Of a stretch of DNA of 64,000 nt, positions 17,308 to 26,357 are shown one piece after another. The stretch is from the NCBI GenBank assembly GCA_958295695.1, contig OY282363.1, forward strand, positions 744,001-808,000, given 5' to 3'. Below the pieces are notes generated by a model. That model saw nothing but the letters and a program-made list of their open reading frames with translations. It ran no database searches and was not told the DNA's origin. Made by a program: the position numbers and the translations under genes. The stretch comes from an uncultured Alphaproteobacteria bacterium (GTDB taxonomy: Bacteria > Pseudomonadota > Alphaproteobacteria > SP197). The stretch's first letter is position 1, and every line of letters begins with the position of its first letter.

Positions 17308-18072
17308 TTGGTCCGCATCCTGACCCTCGAGTTCTGGCCGAACTGCCATCTGGGCGAGATCGCCGGGACGTTCGACGCCCGCGGCGTCGAGGTGGACCGC
17401 CGCCGCGTCGAGGAGGGCGACCGCCTGCCCGGCGGCCACGGCGGCTGGGACGGGCTCGCCATGCTGGGCGGCCCGCAGCACGCCGAGGACGACGCCGGCC
17501 ATCCCTATCTCGCCGCCGCCGCCGCGCTCGCCCGCGCGTTCCACGACGCCGGCAAGCCGGTGCTCGGCGTCTGCCTGGGAAGCCAGGTGCTGGCCCGGGC
17601 GCTCGGCGCCCGCGTGCGCAGGCAGGGCTGGACGGAACTCGGCTTCGCCGAGCTCGCGCCGACCGGGGCCGCTGCGGCCGACCCGCTCCTCGGCGGCCTC
17701 GGCCCGGTCCGGATCCTGCAGTATCACGAGGACACCTTCGACATCCCGCCCGGCGCCGTCCGCCTGATGACCGGCGAGAGGTGCCCCAACCAGGCTTTCC
17801 GGCTGGGCGCGAGCTACGGCTTCCAGGGCCATTTCGAATGCTCGGCCGAGCTCTGGAAGGAGTGGTTCGCCGAGATGGGCGACCGCCTCCGCGAGGCCGA
17901 TCCCGGCTACCACGCCCGCTGGCCGGAGGACTTCGCCCGGAACGAGGCGGGCGCGCTCGCCTTCTGCGGGACGGTGTCCGGGCGCTGGCTGGACCTCGTC
18001 GAGGCCCACGCCGGGACGACGTCCGGAACGCATTCGTCCCTCGATACGGCGCTTCGCGCCACCTCGGGATGA
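17308..18072 (+). CDS. type 1 glutamine amidotransferase (class I GATase-like)
   Basis: A 254-residue stand-alone GATase1 domain. The nucleophile elbow is PVLGVCLGSQVLARALG with the catalytic Cys near residue 89. The His is in YGFQGHFECSAELWKEW, with a glutamate close by. HEDTFDIPPGAVRLM is also typical of the GMP-synthase-like class. Such proteins hydrolyse glutamine for an unidentified partner, or act on gamma-glutamyl compounds. TTG at 17308 is chosen because GGAG lies 9 bases upstream and it leads straight into VRILTLEFWP; GTG at 17287 is an alternative. The last ~12 residues (SLDTALRATSG) are encoded by a copy of the dispersed repeat, so the natural C-terminus appears to have been replaced by repeat sequence. 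Confidence 0.82.
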   Translation: MVRILTLEFWPNCHLGEIAGTFDARGVEVDRRRVEEGDRLPGGHGGWDGLAMLGGPQHAEDDAGHPYLAAAAALARAFHDAGKPVLGVCLGSQVLARALGARVRRQGWTELGFAELAPTGAAAADPLLGGLGPVRILQYHEDTFDIPPGAVRLMTGERCPNQAFRLGASYGFQGHFECSAELWKEWFAEMGDRLREADPGYHARWPEDFARNEAGALAFCGTVSGRWLDLVEAHAGTTSGTHSSLDTALRATSG

Positions 18073-18130
18073 GGGTTTCTTGTTCCCCGCCCAACCTCTC
18101 CCTCACCCCGGGTAGCCCACCGAAGGGGGC
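18038..18130 (+). repeat. dispersed repeat R1, long copy
   Basis: Second full-length copy, beginning CCCTCGATACGGCGCTTCGC and ending TAGCCCACC plus a G-rich tail. It matches 2452-2547 over its whole length with scattered substitutions and small indels. The 5' third lies inside the end of the amidotransferase frame; the remainder fills the gap to lolA. Confidence 0.75.
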
Positions 18131-18137
18131 GCTCGTT

Positions 18138-18743
18138 TCACTCCGGCTTCGCCGTCCTGGCGGGGTCGAACTCGAACAGGGCGTCGTCGAGCGCGGCGCC
18201 GTGGACGACGTCGACCAGGGTGACGCGGGTGACATGGCCCTGGGCGTCGCGCACGAACCACAGGCGCAGGCCGAACGGGTCCTCCTCGAAGGCGAGCGTT
18301 AGGCGCCACGCGCCCGGCTCGTCGGCGGGCTCCATCGTGACCGTCAGGTAGTTCCCGTCGCGCCCGACATGGAGCACGTTGGCGGCGTCCTCCAGCCGGA
18401 TTTCGGGATGGAGCAGCACGCTCGCCGGCGAGGCGCCGACCGGGCCCTCGTGGAACTGGCCGATCTCGCCGTCCCAGAACATGAACTTCTGGCCCCGCGC
18501 GATGAGCAGCGTCGGCGGGTCGTCGTAGGCGATCCGCGCGAAGTGGGGCCTCTTGAGCTGGAACGCGCCCGTCGTCGTCGCGCCGTCGTGGTCGACCTGC
18601 ACGAAGCGCGAATCGAGCGTCGTGATCGCGTTGAGATAGGCCTCGACGCGCGCGATCGCCTCGTCCCGGTCCTCGGTCGACGCGGCGGTCGGCGCCAGCG
18701 CGAACGCGGCGGCGAGGGCGAGGCGGCGGAGGATCGGTCTCAT
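18138..18743 (-). CDS. lolA: outer-membrane lipoprotein carrier protein LolA
   Basis: Periplasmic chaperone that ferries lipoproteins from the LolCDE exporter to the outer membrane. 201 residues with a signal peptide (MRPILRRLALAAAFALAPTA, probable cleavage near residue 22). The mature sequence has the LolA fold marks: RVEAYLNAITTLDSRFVQVD, GAFQLKRPHFARIAYDDPPTLLIARG, and FWDGEIGQ followed by SVLLHP. LolB is absent, as usual in Alphaproteobacteria. The ATG at 18743 has GAGGAAG just upstream. In many relatives lolA follows ftsK; here it is isolated between a repeat copy and the divergent hyuA gene, 207 bp away. Confidence 0.88.
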   Translation of the reverse strand: MRPILRRLALAAAFALAPTAASTEDRDEAIARVEAYLNAITTLDSRFVQVDHDGATTTGAFQLKRPHFARIAYDDPPTLLIARGQKFMFWDGEIGQFHEGPVGASPASVLLHPEIRLEDAANVLHVGRDGNYLTVTMEPADEPGAWRLTLAFEEDPFGLRLWFVRDAQGHVTRVTLVDVVHGAALDDALFEFDPARTAKPE

Positions 18744-18950
18744 CGCGTCTTCCTCGAAGCGTCCCCGCACCATAGGGCGCTCCCGCGCGGCGGAACAGGG
18801 GCGGGACGGACGGGAACGCCCTTTCGACGGGTCCGAGGGAAGGGTTGGGGCTCGGTCCAACGCCACCGCGCCGGAGGCGGTCCCGCGAGGGTGTTCCGCG
18901 CCGGCGCGATCCGCTCTACGCTTTCGCGCGCGGGCACGCGGGAGAGCGCC

Positions 18951-20969
18951 ATGCGCGTCGGGATCGAGGTCGGCGGCACGTTCACGGATCTGGTGGCGAT
19001 CGACGGCGAGGGCCGGATCGTCGTCGTCAAGACGCCCTCGACGCCGTCGGAGCCCGACCGGGGAGCGTTCGACGCGCTGGCCGCCTCGGGCGTCGACATC
19101 GGCGCCATCGAGGACCTCGCCCACGGCTCGACCATCGCGACCAACGCGGTCCTCGAGCGCAAGGGCGCGAAGATCGCCTTCGTCACCACCGAGGGCTTCC
19201 GCGACATCCTCATCATGCAGCGGCACGGCCGGAGCCGCGTCTACGACCTCGCCTACCGCAAGCCCGAGCCGGTCGTGCGCCGCCGCGACAGCTTCGAGGT
19301 CGCCGAGCGCGTGCTGGCCGACGGCGGCGTGCTGGAGCCGCTCGACCCGGAAGCCGTGGAGCGGGAGCTGATCCCCAGGCTCAGGGACGGGGGCTACGAG
19401 GCCGTCGCCATCTGCCTGCTCAACGGCTACGTCAACCCGGCGCACGAGGAGGCGCTGGCGAGCCTCGTCGCCCGCCATTGCCAGGGCATGCGGGTCGCCT
19501 GCTCGTCGGCCGTCACGCGCGAGTTCCGCGAGTACGAGCGCGCCTCGACGACCGCGCTCTCGGCCTATGTCCAGCCGGTCATCGACGCCTATCTCGAGCG
19601 TTTCGAGGACAGGCTCGCCGCCGACGGCTTCACCGGCCGCTTCTCGGTGATGCAGTCCAACGGCGGCAGGCTCCCGGCCGGCGGCATGCGGCGTAACGCC
19701 ATCACCGCGCTGCTGTCCGGGCCCGCCGCGGGCGTGATGGGGGCGGTGCGCCAGGCCGCGCGGTCTGGCTTCCGGAACCTCGTGACCTTCGACATGGGCG
19801 GAACCTCGACCGACGTCTGCCTCGTGACCGACGGCGAGCCGGAGCTCACCGCCGAGTTCGCGCTCGACGGGTTGCCGGTGCGCACGCCCATCGTCGACAT
19901 CGCCACGGTGGGCGCGGGCGGCGGCTCGATCGTCTGGATCGACGACGGCGGCATGCTGCGCGCCGGACCCCGGAGCGCCGGCGCCGACCCCGGCCCGGCC
20001 TGCTACGGCCGGGGCGGGACCGATCCCACCGTCACCGACGCCCATGTCATCCGCCGCACCCTGCGGGCGAGCGCCTTCCTGGGCGGCCGGATGACGATCG
20101 ACCCGGAGGCCTCGCGGGACGCCTTCCGGCCGGTCGCCGAGGCCCTCGGCATGTCGCCCGAGGAGGCCGCGGACGCCGCGGTCCGCGTGACCGACGCGAA
20201 CATCGTGCGCGCCATGCAGATCGTCTCGACCGAACGGGGCAAGGACCCGCGCGACTACGCCATGGTCGCCTTCGGCGGCGCGGGCCCGCTGCACGCCGCC
20301 CGGGTGGCCGAGGACCTGGGGGTCGACACCGTCGTCGTCCCGCCCAACGCCGGCGTGCTCTCGGCCTACGGGCTGCTCGCCGCCGACTACCGGCAGTTCG
20401 ATTCGACCACGCGCAGGATGCGGCTCGGCGACGACACGCCCGCGGCCGTGCGCGAGGTCTTCGAGGAGATGAGGAGGCGCGCGGTCGAGCGCTTCGCGCT
20501 CATGGGGCTGGGCCGCGCCCCGGAGCTCGCCTTCCACGCCGACATGCGCTTCGTCGGCCAGGCCTTCGAGGTCGCCGTCGAGATCGACCCGGCGGCGCTG
20601 CCGGGACTGACCGCCGACGCCCTGCGCCGGGCCTTCGCCGCCGAGCACCACCGGGTCTTCATGCACGGCGGCGACGCGGCCAACCCCATCGAGATCGTCG
20701 CCTTCCGCCTGGGCGCGACCGCGCCGCTGCCGCGCGTCCCCGCGCTGCGCGAGGACGGCGCCGGCGAGGCCGCGCCGCTGGCCCCCTGGTCCCTGTACGA
20801 ACGCGGCGCCGCCCGCGACGGCGTCGGCGGCCACCGCGCGGCGCTCCGGCGGGGCGACAGGCTGGCCGGCCCGGCGCTCCTGGAGGACAGCACCTCCACC
20901 GTCTCCATCCCGCCCGGCTGGACCGCCGCCGCCGACGAGCGCCACAACCTCGTGCTGAGGCGCGGTTAG
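18951..20969 (+). CDS. hydantoinase/oxoprolinase family protein, A subunit
   Basis: A 672-residue HyuA-type protein (hydantoinase A / 5-oxoprolinase N-terminal half). It has an ASKHA ATPase fold: the phosphate-1 loop GIEVGGTFTDLVAID at the N-terminus, HGSTIATNAVLERKGAK, and the phosphate-2 region VTFDMGGTSTDVCLV with the metal site, followed by TVGAGGGSI. Characterised relatives are ATP-dependent N-methylhydantoinase, 5-oxoprolinase, acetone carboxylase and acetophenone carboxylase; substrate cannot be told here. The start ATG at 18951 has GGAGAG in front. The partner B subunit begins at 21929, but a 960-bp insertion carrying a restriction-enzyme fragment separates the two. The stop overlaps the stop of that fragment (CTAA/TTAG). 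Confidence 0.9.
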   Translation: MRVGIEVGGTFTDLVAIDGEGRIVVVKTPSTPSEPDRGAFDALAASGVDIGAIEDLAHGSTIATNAVLERKGAKIAFVTTEGFRDILIMQRHGRSRVYDLAYRKPEPVVRRRDSFEVAERVLADGGVLEPLDPEAVERELIPRLRDGGYEAVAICLLNGYVNPAHEEALASLVARHCQGMRVACSSAVTREFREYERASTTALSAYVQPVIDAYLERFEDRLAADGFTGRFSVMQSNGGRLPAGGMRRNAITALLSGPAAGVMGAVRQAARSGFRNLVTFDMGGTSTDVCLVTDGEPELTAEFALDGLPVRTPIVDIATVGAGGGSIVWIDDGGMLRAGPRSAGADPGPACYGRGGTDPTVTDAHVIRRTLRASAFLGGRMTIDPEASRDAFRPVAEALGMSPEEAADAAVRVTDANIVRAMQIVSTERGKDPRDYAMVAFGGAGPLHAARVAEDLGVDTVVVPPNAGVLSAYGLLAADYRQFDSTTRRMRLGDDTPAAVREVFEEMRRRAVERFALMGLGRAPELAFHADMRFVGQAFEVAVEIDPAALPGLTADALRRAFAAEHHRVFMHGGDAANPIEIVAFRLGATAPLPRVPALREDGAGEAAPLAPWSLYERGAARDGVGGHRAALRRGDRLAGPALLEDSTSTVSIPPGWTAAADERHNLVLRRG

Positions 20970-21780
20970 TCCAGACCGTCCAGCGCCGCCGGGAACTCCG
21001 CCTCGTCGAACACCAGCCGGAAGACGCCCTTGGCGGGGCCGTCGCGCACGGTCATCGACCCGCGGTCGAACGCGCCTTCCAGGGCGTCCGGCACGCGCTT
21101 CTTGTAACCGGCGTCGTCGGAGTCGAGATGGGCGCCCTTGGTCTCGAAGACCGGAAGATGCTCCAGGCCCTTCCTGTCGCCGCCAACGGCCACGAAATCG
21201 GGCCAGATGCGGTTCCGCCTCCAGCTCTTCAGATAGTAATCGCCTCCCTGGCGCGCGGCGACCCGGTGCCACCATCGCAGCGCCTTCCGTTCGTCGAGAT
21301 AGCGCGCGAACCTGCGTTCCAGGCCGCTGTCGAACTGGTGCGTGTAGACCGGCTCGAACAGGCTCAGTTGCAGCGGGCGGCGGTCGTTCCCGGTCATCAG
21401 GCCGGCCTCGTCCGGCGCCGGTATCTCATAGCGCCCAGCCATCTCGAAACCGGGTTGGCCGGCCTCCAGGTCGAAGCGGATCTCCTGCCGCGCCAGCTTC
21501 TCCATGAAGACGGCCCGCGCCAGCGTCTCGACGCCCTCGCCGACATGCTTGCGCAACTCGTGGATCAGCCAGGACCGCCGGCCGTGGATCGCGGCGTCGG
21601 TTTCGCCGGCTTGCCGCAGCCTCTCCAGAAGGCTTCGGGCGATGCGGGCCGCCTGCCACGGATTCGGGACCGCGTCGGACAGGCGGCGGGCGAACCACGA
21701 CAGGTCGGGAGCGGTGTCGATGAAGACCTCCCGGCCCCCATCGCCGACGATGTCGCCGACGGCTTCGTCACCCGCCGGGC
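20966..21780 (-). pseudogene. type III restriction endonuclease (Res) C-terminal fragment
   Basis: About 270 codons matching the C-terminal part of type III restriction Res / DEAD-helicase proteins, whose full length is about 900-1000 residues. Visible pieces are NPWQAARIARSLLERL, QEIRFDLEAGQPGFEM, LQLSLFEPVYTHQFDSGLER and ARYLDERKALRWWHRVAARQ. The PD-(D/E)xK nuclease core follows as WPDFVAV and VFETKGAH, then MTVRDGPAKGVFRLVFD. The nuclease domain looks intact, but the helicase domains are missing and no credible start codon or ribosome-binding site lies at the 5' end, where the frame runs into a repeat copy. It sits between hyuA and hyuB in the opposite direction. The exact 5' limit is uncertain. 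I infer a decayed remnant of a laterally acquired restriction system. Confidence 0.75.
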
Positions 21781-21782
21781 CG

Positions 21783-21823
21783 CCCTTCGATACGCGGCCT
21801 TCGGTGGCCACCCGGGATGAGGG
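21783..21823 (+). repeat. dispersed repeat R1, partial copy
   Basis: A 41-bp partial copy starting CCCTTCGATACG and ending CACCCGGGATGAGGG, at the point where homology to the type III Res protein stops. It may mark the recombination junction of the fragment. The following 100 bp up to hyuB contain no gene. Confidence 0.55.
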
Positions 21824-21928
21824 AGGGGTTGAATCCCGGCCGGACGCGATGGCCCCGCGACGCGGGCGGCGGGAGGTGACGCGGAGCGGCGTCCGCGCCA
21901 CAATGCCCCCCGGAGAGGGGAGGCGGCC

Positions 21929-23596
21929 ATGGCCTTGGATCCGGTCGACTACGCGGTCATCAGCCAGGGACTCGTCGCGGGCGCGCGCGAGATGGGCGCG
22001 AAGCTCATCCGCAGCGCCTACTCGACCATCGTGCGCGAGGCCCAGGACGCCTCGGCGGCCCTGCTCGACCGCGACGGCAACGTCGTGGCCCAGGCCGAGC
22101 TCATCCCGATGCAGCTGGGGCCCATGAAGATGACCTTCGAGCCCTGCGCGGCGACCCATCCGGTCGACAGGTTGGCGCCGGGCGACTTCTACATCACCAA
22201 CGACCCCTTCAACGGCGGCCAGCACCTGCCCGACGTCTTCATCTTCTCGCCCATCTTCTTCAACTGCGCGGTGATCGGCTTCGGCGCGTCGGTGGCGCAC
22301 CATCTCGACCTCGGCGGCGGCGCGCCGGGGCTCAACGCCGACGCCTCGGACATCTACCAGGAGGGCCTGTTGATCCCGCCGTCGCGCTACAACATGGACC
22401 GCGACTGGAACGGCGGCCCCTTCGAGCGGCTGGTCGCGGCGAACATCCGTGTGCCACGGCTCACCATCGGCGACTTCAACGCGCAGTTCGCCGCCAACGC
22501 GATCGGCGGCCTGCGGCTGCGGGAGCTCGCGGAGAAGTTCGGCGCCGACGCCGTGCTCGCCGCCATGGCCGAATTGCTCGACTACAGCGAGCGGCGCGTG
22601 CGGGCGGCCATCGCGGCCATTCCCGACGGCGTCTACGAAGGCGAGGACGCGGTCGACGACGACGGCGTCACGGACGACCCGCTGCCGGTCAGGGCGCGGC
22701 TCGAAGTCGCCGGAGACGACATCGCCATCGGCTTCGAGGGCACGGCGCCCCAGGTCTCGCGCAACCTCAACTGTCCCTTCTCCTCCACCGTCTCGGCCGC
22801 GCTCGCCTGCGTGAAATCGGTGCTGACCAGCGCCGACATCCCGTTCAACGAGGGCGTCAAGCGGCCCTTCGCGATCCAGGCGCCCTACGGCTCGATCCTC
22901 AACCCGAAACCGCCCGCGCCGGTGCGGGCGCGCATGGAGCCCGCCTACCGCGTCTTCAACGCGGTGATGAAGGCGCTGGCGCGGGCCGCGCCCGACCGCG
23001 TCATCGCCTGCGGCTTCGACACCACGGCCGTGTTCGCCCTGTCGCGCCTCACCGAGACCGGCTACCGGGTCTACGTCGAGATCTTCGGCGGCGGCTACGG
23101 CGCCTCGGTCGCCCGGGACGGGTGCGACGCCATCGACAGCCCGCTGTCGAACTGCTCGAACACGCCCGTCGAGGCCCTCGACATGGAGTACGACTACTTC
23201 CGCGTCGTCGACTACGGGCTCCGGCCGGATTCGGCGGGCGCCGGCCGGTTCCGCGGCGGGTTGGGCTTCACGCGGGCCTACGAGATCGCGGAGGACGGCG
23301 TCGTCTTCGCGATCTACGCCGACCGTTTCCGCATCGCGCCCCAGGGCCTCTTCGGCGGCGCGGACGGCACGCTCGGCCGCTGCGAGGTGCGTCGCGGCGG
23401 CGAGATCATCCCCGTCGACTCGAAGGCGGGCATGGCCTTGCGCAAGGGCGACATCCTGACGATCCATACCGGCGGCGGCGGCGGTTACGGCGCGGCCTCG
23501 GAGCGGTCCCGCGCCGCGATCGACCGGGATCTCGCCGACGGCCTCCTCACCTCCGAAGGCGCCGCCCGGGACTACCCGGCGATCGCCGCGGAGTAG
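21929..23596 (+). CDS. hydantoinase/oxoprolinase family protein, B subunit
   Basis: A 555-residue HyuB-type protein, the usual partner of HyuA. Family marks are DPVDYAVISQGLVAGAREMG at the start, AQAELIPMQLGPM, then DFYITNDPFNGGQHLPDVFIF, a conserved metal-binding stretch of the family. VAHHLDLGGGAPGLN and GGGYGASVARDGCDAIDSPLSNC (shortened here) also match. Together with the A subunit it should form an ATP-dependent amidohydrolase or carboxylase; the substrate is unknown. ATG at 21929 is preceded by GGAGAGGGGAGG. If expression relied on read-through from hyuA, the antisense Res fragment in between would interfere, so hyuB may have its own promoter. Confidence 0.9.
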   Translation: MALDPVDYAVISQGLVAGAREMGAKLIRSAYSTIVREAQDASAALLDRDGNVVAQAELIPMQLGPMKMTFEPCAATHPVDRLAPGDFYITNDPFNGGQHLPDVFIFSPIFFNCAVIGFGASVAHHLDLGGGAPGLNADASDIYQEGLLIPPSRYNMDRDWNGGPFERLVAANIRVPRLTIGDFNAQFAANAIGGLRLRELAEKFGADAVLAAMAELLDYSERRVRAAIAAIPDGVYEGEDAVDDDGVTDDPLPVRARLEVAGDDIAIGFEGTAPQVSRNLNCPFSSTVSAALACVKSVLTSADIPFNEGVKRPFAIQAPYGSILNPKPPAPVRARMEPAYRVFNAVMKALARAAPDRVIACGFDTTAVFALSRLTETGYRVYVEIFGGGYGASVARDGCDAIDSPLSNCSNTPVEALDMEYDYFRVVDYGLRPDSAGAGRFRGGLGFTRAYEIAEDGVVFAIYADRFRIAPQGLFGGADGTLGRCEVRRGGEIIPVDSKAGMALRKGDILTIHTGGGGGYGAASERSRAAIDRDLADGLLTSEGAARDYPAIAAE

Positions 23597-23616
23597 GGTT
23601 GGGTTCGTTCGTTCGG

Positions 23617-23639
23617 CCTCGAGCGCCCGGCGCTTGAGG
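23617..23639 (+). terminator. hairpin after hyuB, possible terminator
   Basis: Arms CCTCGAGCGC (23617-23626) and GCGCTTGAGG (23630-23639) pair over 10 bp with one G-T pair and a 3-base loop, 21 bp after the hyuB stop. There is no T-run, so factor-independent termination is uncertain. Confidence 0.4.
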
Positions 23640-23704
23640 GAACGCATACGGATTGGCGCGTCTCCCCCGAATCGTTCAGGATGCGCGACCGACGGGAAGA
23701 GGCC

Positions 23705-26341
23705 ATGCGCACCGAGGAACCTCGCGCGATCCATCTCGCCGACTATTCTCCGCCCGACTACCGGGTCGAGACCGTCGCGCTCCATTTCGAGCTGGACCCC
23801 GAGGCGACGAAGGTGCGGGCGGATCTCGCCGTCGCGGCGAATTACGAGGCCGGCGGCGAGGCTCGGCCGTTCCGGCTCGACGGCGACGATCTGACCCTCG
23901 ACCGTCTCGAACTCGACGGCGCGCCCCTGCCGGCGGACGCCTACAGCCACGACGAGACCGGCCTCGTCATCCACGCGCCGCCGCGGGCCTTTTCGCTCGG
24001 GACGGAAACCACCATCGCGCCGGCCCGGAACACGGCGCTCGAAGGGCTCTACGTCTCGTCGGGCATGTTCTGCACCCAGTGCGAGGCCGAGGGCTTCCGG
24101 CGCATCGCCTTCTATCCCGACCGGCCCGACGTGCTCGCGGCCTACACGGTCGCGATCGACGCCGACAGGCGGACCTGCCCGGTGCTCCTGTCGAACGGCG
24201 ACCTGGCCGGAACGGCGGACCTCGGCGGCGGACGCCACCGCGCCGTGTGGCGCGACCCGTTCCCCAAGCCGTCCTACCTCTTCGCCCTCGTCGCCGGCGA
24301 CCTGGGCTGCCTGGAGGACGGCTTCACCACCGCCTCGGGCCGCGCGGTCGCCCTGCGCATCTGGAGCGAGCACGGCAACCGGGACAAGTGCGCCTACGCC
24401 ATGGACGCGCTGAAGCGCGCCATGCGGTGGGACGAGGAGCGCTACGGCCTGGAGTACGACCTCGACACCTTCAACATCGTGGCCGTGAGCGACTTCAACA
24501 TGGGCGCGATGGAGAACAAGAGCCTCAACATCTTCAACTCGAAGCTGGTGCTGGCGAGTCCCGAGACCGCGACCGACGACGACTACGAGGCCATCGAGAG
24601 CGTGGTCGCGCACGAATACTTCCACAACTGGACCGGCGACCGGGTGACCTGCCGGGACTGGTTCCAGCTTTCCCTGAAGGAGGGGCTGACGGTCTACCGC
24701 GACCAGGAGTTCAGCGCCGACATGCGCGACCGCGCGGTCGGGCGCATCGACGACGTCCGCCGCCTGCGCGCCGACCAGTTCCCCGAGGACGCGGGCCCGC
24801 TGGCCCATCCCGTGCGGCCGGCGAGCTACATCGAGATCAACAACTTCTACACCGCCACGGTCTACGAGAAGGGGGCCGAGGTGATCCGCATGATGGAGCG
24901 CATCCTCGGCCGCGACGGCTTCCGCAAGGGCATGGACCTCTATGTCGAGCGCCACGACGGCCAGGCCGTCACCTGCGACGACTTCGTCGCCGCCATGGCC
25001 GACGCCAACGGCGCCGACCTCGAACGGTTCAAGCTCTGGTACGGCCAGGCGGGCACGCCGGCGGTCGCGGCGTCCGGCGTCTACGACGCCGGGAACCGGA
25101 CCTACGAGCTGACGCTCCGCCAGGAGACCGCGCCGACGCCCGGCCAGCCGGACAAGGCGCCGCTCCACATGCCCTTCGAGGTCGGCCTGATCGGCCCCAA
25201 CGGCGGCGAGATGGAGACCGCGGTGAACGGCCGCGCGGCGACGAGCCATGTCCTCGACCTGACCGGGGCGGAGCAGTCGTTCCGCTTCGAGAACGTCGGC
25301 GCGCCGCCGACGCCGTCGCTCAACCGCGGGTTCGGCGCGCCGGTCCGCCTGGAGACGGACCTCGGCGACGACGACCGCGCCTTCCTCATGGCGCACGACA
25401 CGGACCCCTTCGCCCGCTGGGAGGCGGGCCAGCAGTACGGGACCGGGGTGCTGCTCGCCATGGTCGACGGGATCCGCGGCGGAGCCGGGGCGTCGGTCGA
25501 CGACCGCTACGTCGAGGCGCTGGGCGCGGTCCTGGCCGACCGGTCCCTCGATCCCGCGTTCAAGGCCCGGATGCTCTCGCCGCCGTCGGAGAGCTACCTC
25601 GCCGACCGGATGGAGACGGTCGACGTCGACGCCATCCACGCCGCGCGCGAGGCCCTGCGGCGGGCGGCGGGCGAGCGCCACCGCGACGCATGGCTCGCGG
25701 CCTGGGAGGCGTGCCGGACGGACGAGCCGTTCGGTCCCGACCCGCGGCAGGCCGGCCGGCGCGCGCTGAAGGCGGTGGCGCTCGCCTACTACGCCGCCCC
25801 GGCCGACGCCGGGGCCATCGCGCTGGTGAAGGCGCAGTACGACGCGGCCGACAACATGACCGACCGGCTGGCCGCCCTCACGCTCATCGCACGTTTCGAC
25901 GCGCCGGAGCGGACGGCCTGCCTCGACGATTTCTACCGGCGCTTCAGGGGCGACGACCTCGTCATCGGCAAGTGGCTCGGCGTCCAGGCGACCTCGCCGC
26001 TGCCGGGCGCGGTCGGGCGCGTGACGGCGCTGCTCGGCCACGAGGCTTTCGCCATCCGCAATCCCAACAAGGTTTATGCGCTCGTCGGCGGACTGGCGAT
26101 GGGCAACCCGGTGAACTTCCATGCGAGGGACGGCGCGGGCTACCGCTTCCTCGCCGACCGCCTGATCGAGCTCGACGGCCTCAACCCTCAGGTCGCGTCC
26201 CGCCTCGTCGACCCCCTGGGCCGCTGGCGGCGCCAGGACGCCCGGCGCCAGGACCTCATGAAGGCCGAGCTCCGGCGCGTCCGCGCCAGGAAGGGCCTGT
26301 CGCCCGACCTCACGGAGAAGATCGACAAGTCGCTCGCCTGA
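23705..26341 (+). CDS. pepN: aminopeptidase N (M1 family)
   Basis: Broad-specificity zinc aminopeptidase of cytosolic peptide turnover. 878 residues, close to E. coli PepN (870). The exopeptidase loop is GAMENKSLNIFN. The zinc site is VVAHEYFHNWTGDRV with His303, Glu304 and His307, followed by the third ligand glutamate in LKEGLTVYRDQEFS about 20 residues on. The C-terminal half is the alpha-helical domain typical of PepN, ending in RKGLSPDLTEKIDKSLA. ATG at 23705 has GGAAGAGG a few bases upstream; the in-frame ATG at 23681 would add 8 residues and has no ribosome-binding site. It precedes a hydrolase gene by 16 bp, probably in one transcript. Confidence 0.96.
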   Translation: MRTEEPRAIHLADYSPPDYRVETVALHFELDPEATKVRADLAVAANYEAGGEARPFRLDGDDLTLDRLELDGAPLPADAYSHDETGLVIHAPPRAFSLGTETTIAPARNTALEGLYVSSGMFCTQCEAEGFRRIAFYPDRPDVLAAYTVAIDADRRTCPVLLSNGDLAGTADLGGGRHRAVWRDPFPKPSYLFALVAGDLGCLEDGFTTASGRAVALRIWSEHGNRDKCAYAMDALKRAMRWDEERYGLEYDLDTFNIVAVSDFNMGAMENKSLNIFNSKLVLASPETATDDDYEAIESVVAHEYFHNWTGDRVTCRDWFQLSLKEGLTVYRDQEFSADMRDRAVGRIDDVRRLRADQFPEDAGPLAHPVRPASYIEINNFYTATVYEKGAEVIRMMERILGRDGFRKGMDLYVERHDGQAVTCDDFVAAMADANGADLERFKLWYGQAGTPAVAASGVYDAGNRTYELTLRQETAPTPGQPDKAPLHMPFEVGLIGPNGGEMETAVNGRAATSHVLDLTGAEQSFRFENVGAPPTPSLNRGFGAPVRLETDLGDDDRAFLMAHDTDPFARWEAGQQYGTGVLLAMVDGIRGGAGASVDDRYVEALGAVLADRSLDPAFKARMLSPPSESYLADRMETVDVDAIHAAREALRRAAGERHRDAWLAAWEACRTDEPFGPDPRQAGRRALKAVALAYYAAPADAGAIALVKAQYDAADNMTDRLAALTLIARFDAPERTACLDDFYRRFRGDDLVIGKWLGVQATSPLPGAVGRVTALLGHEAFAIRNPNKVYALVGGLAMGNPVNFHARDGAGYRFLADRLIELDGLNPQVASRLVDPLGRWRRQDARRQDLMKAELRRVRARKGLSPDLTEKIDKSLA

Positions 26342-26357
26342 GCGGGAGGGAACGGCC

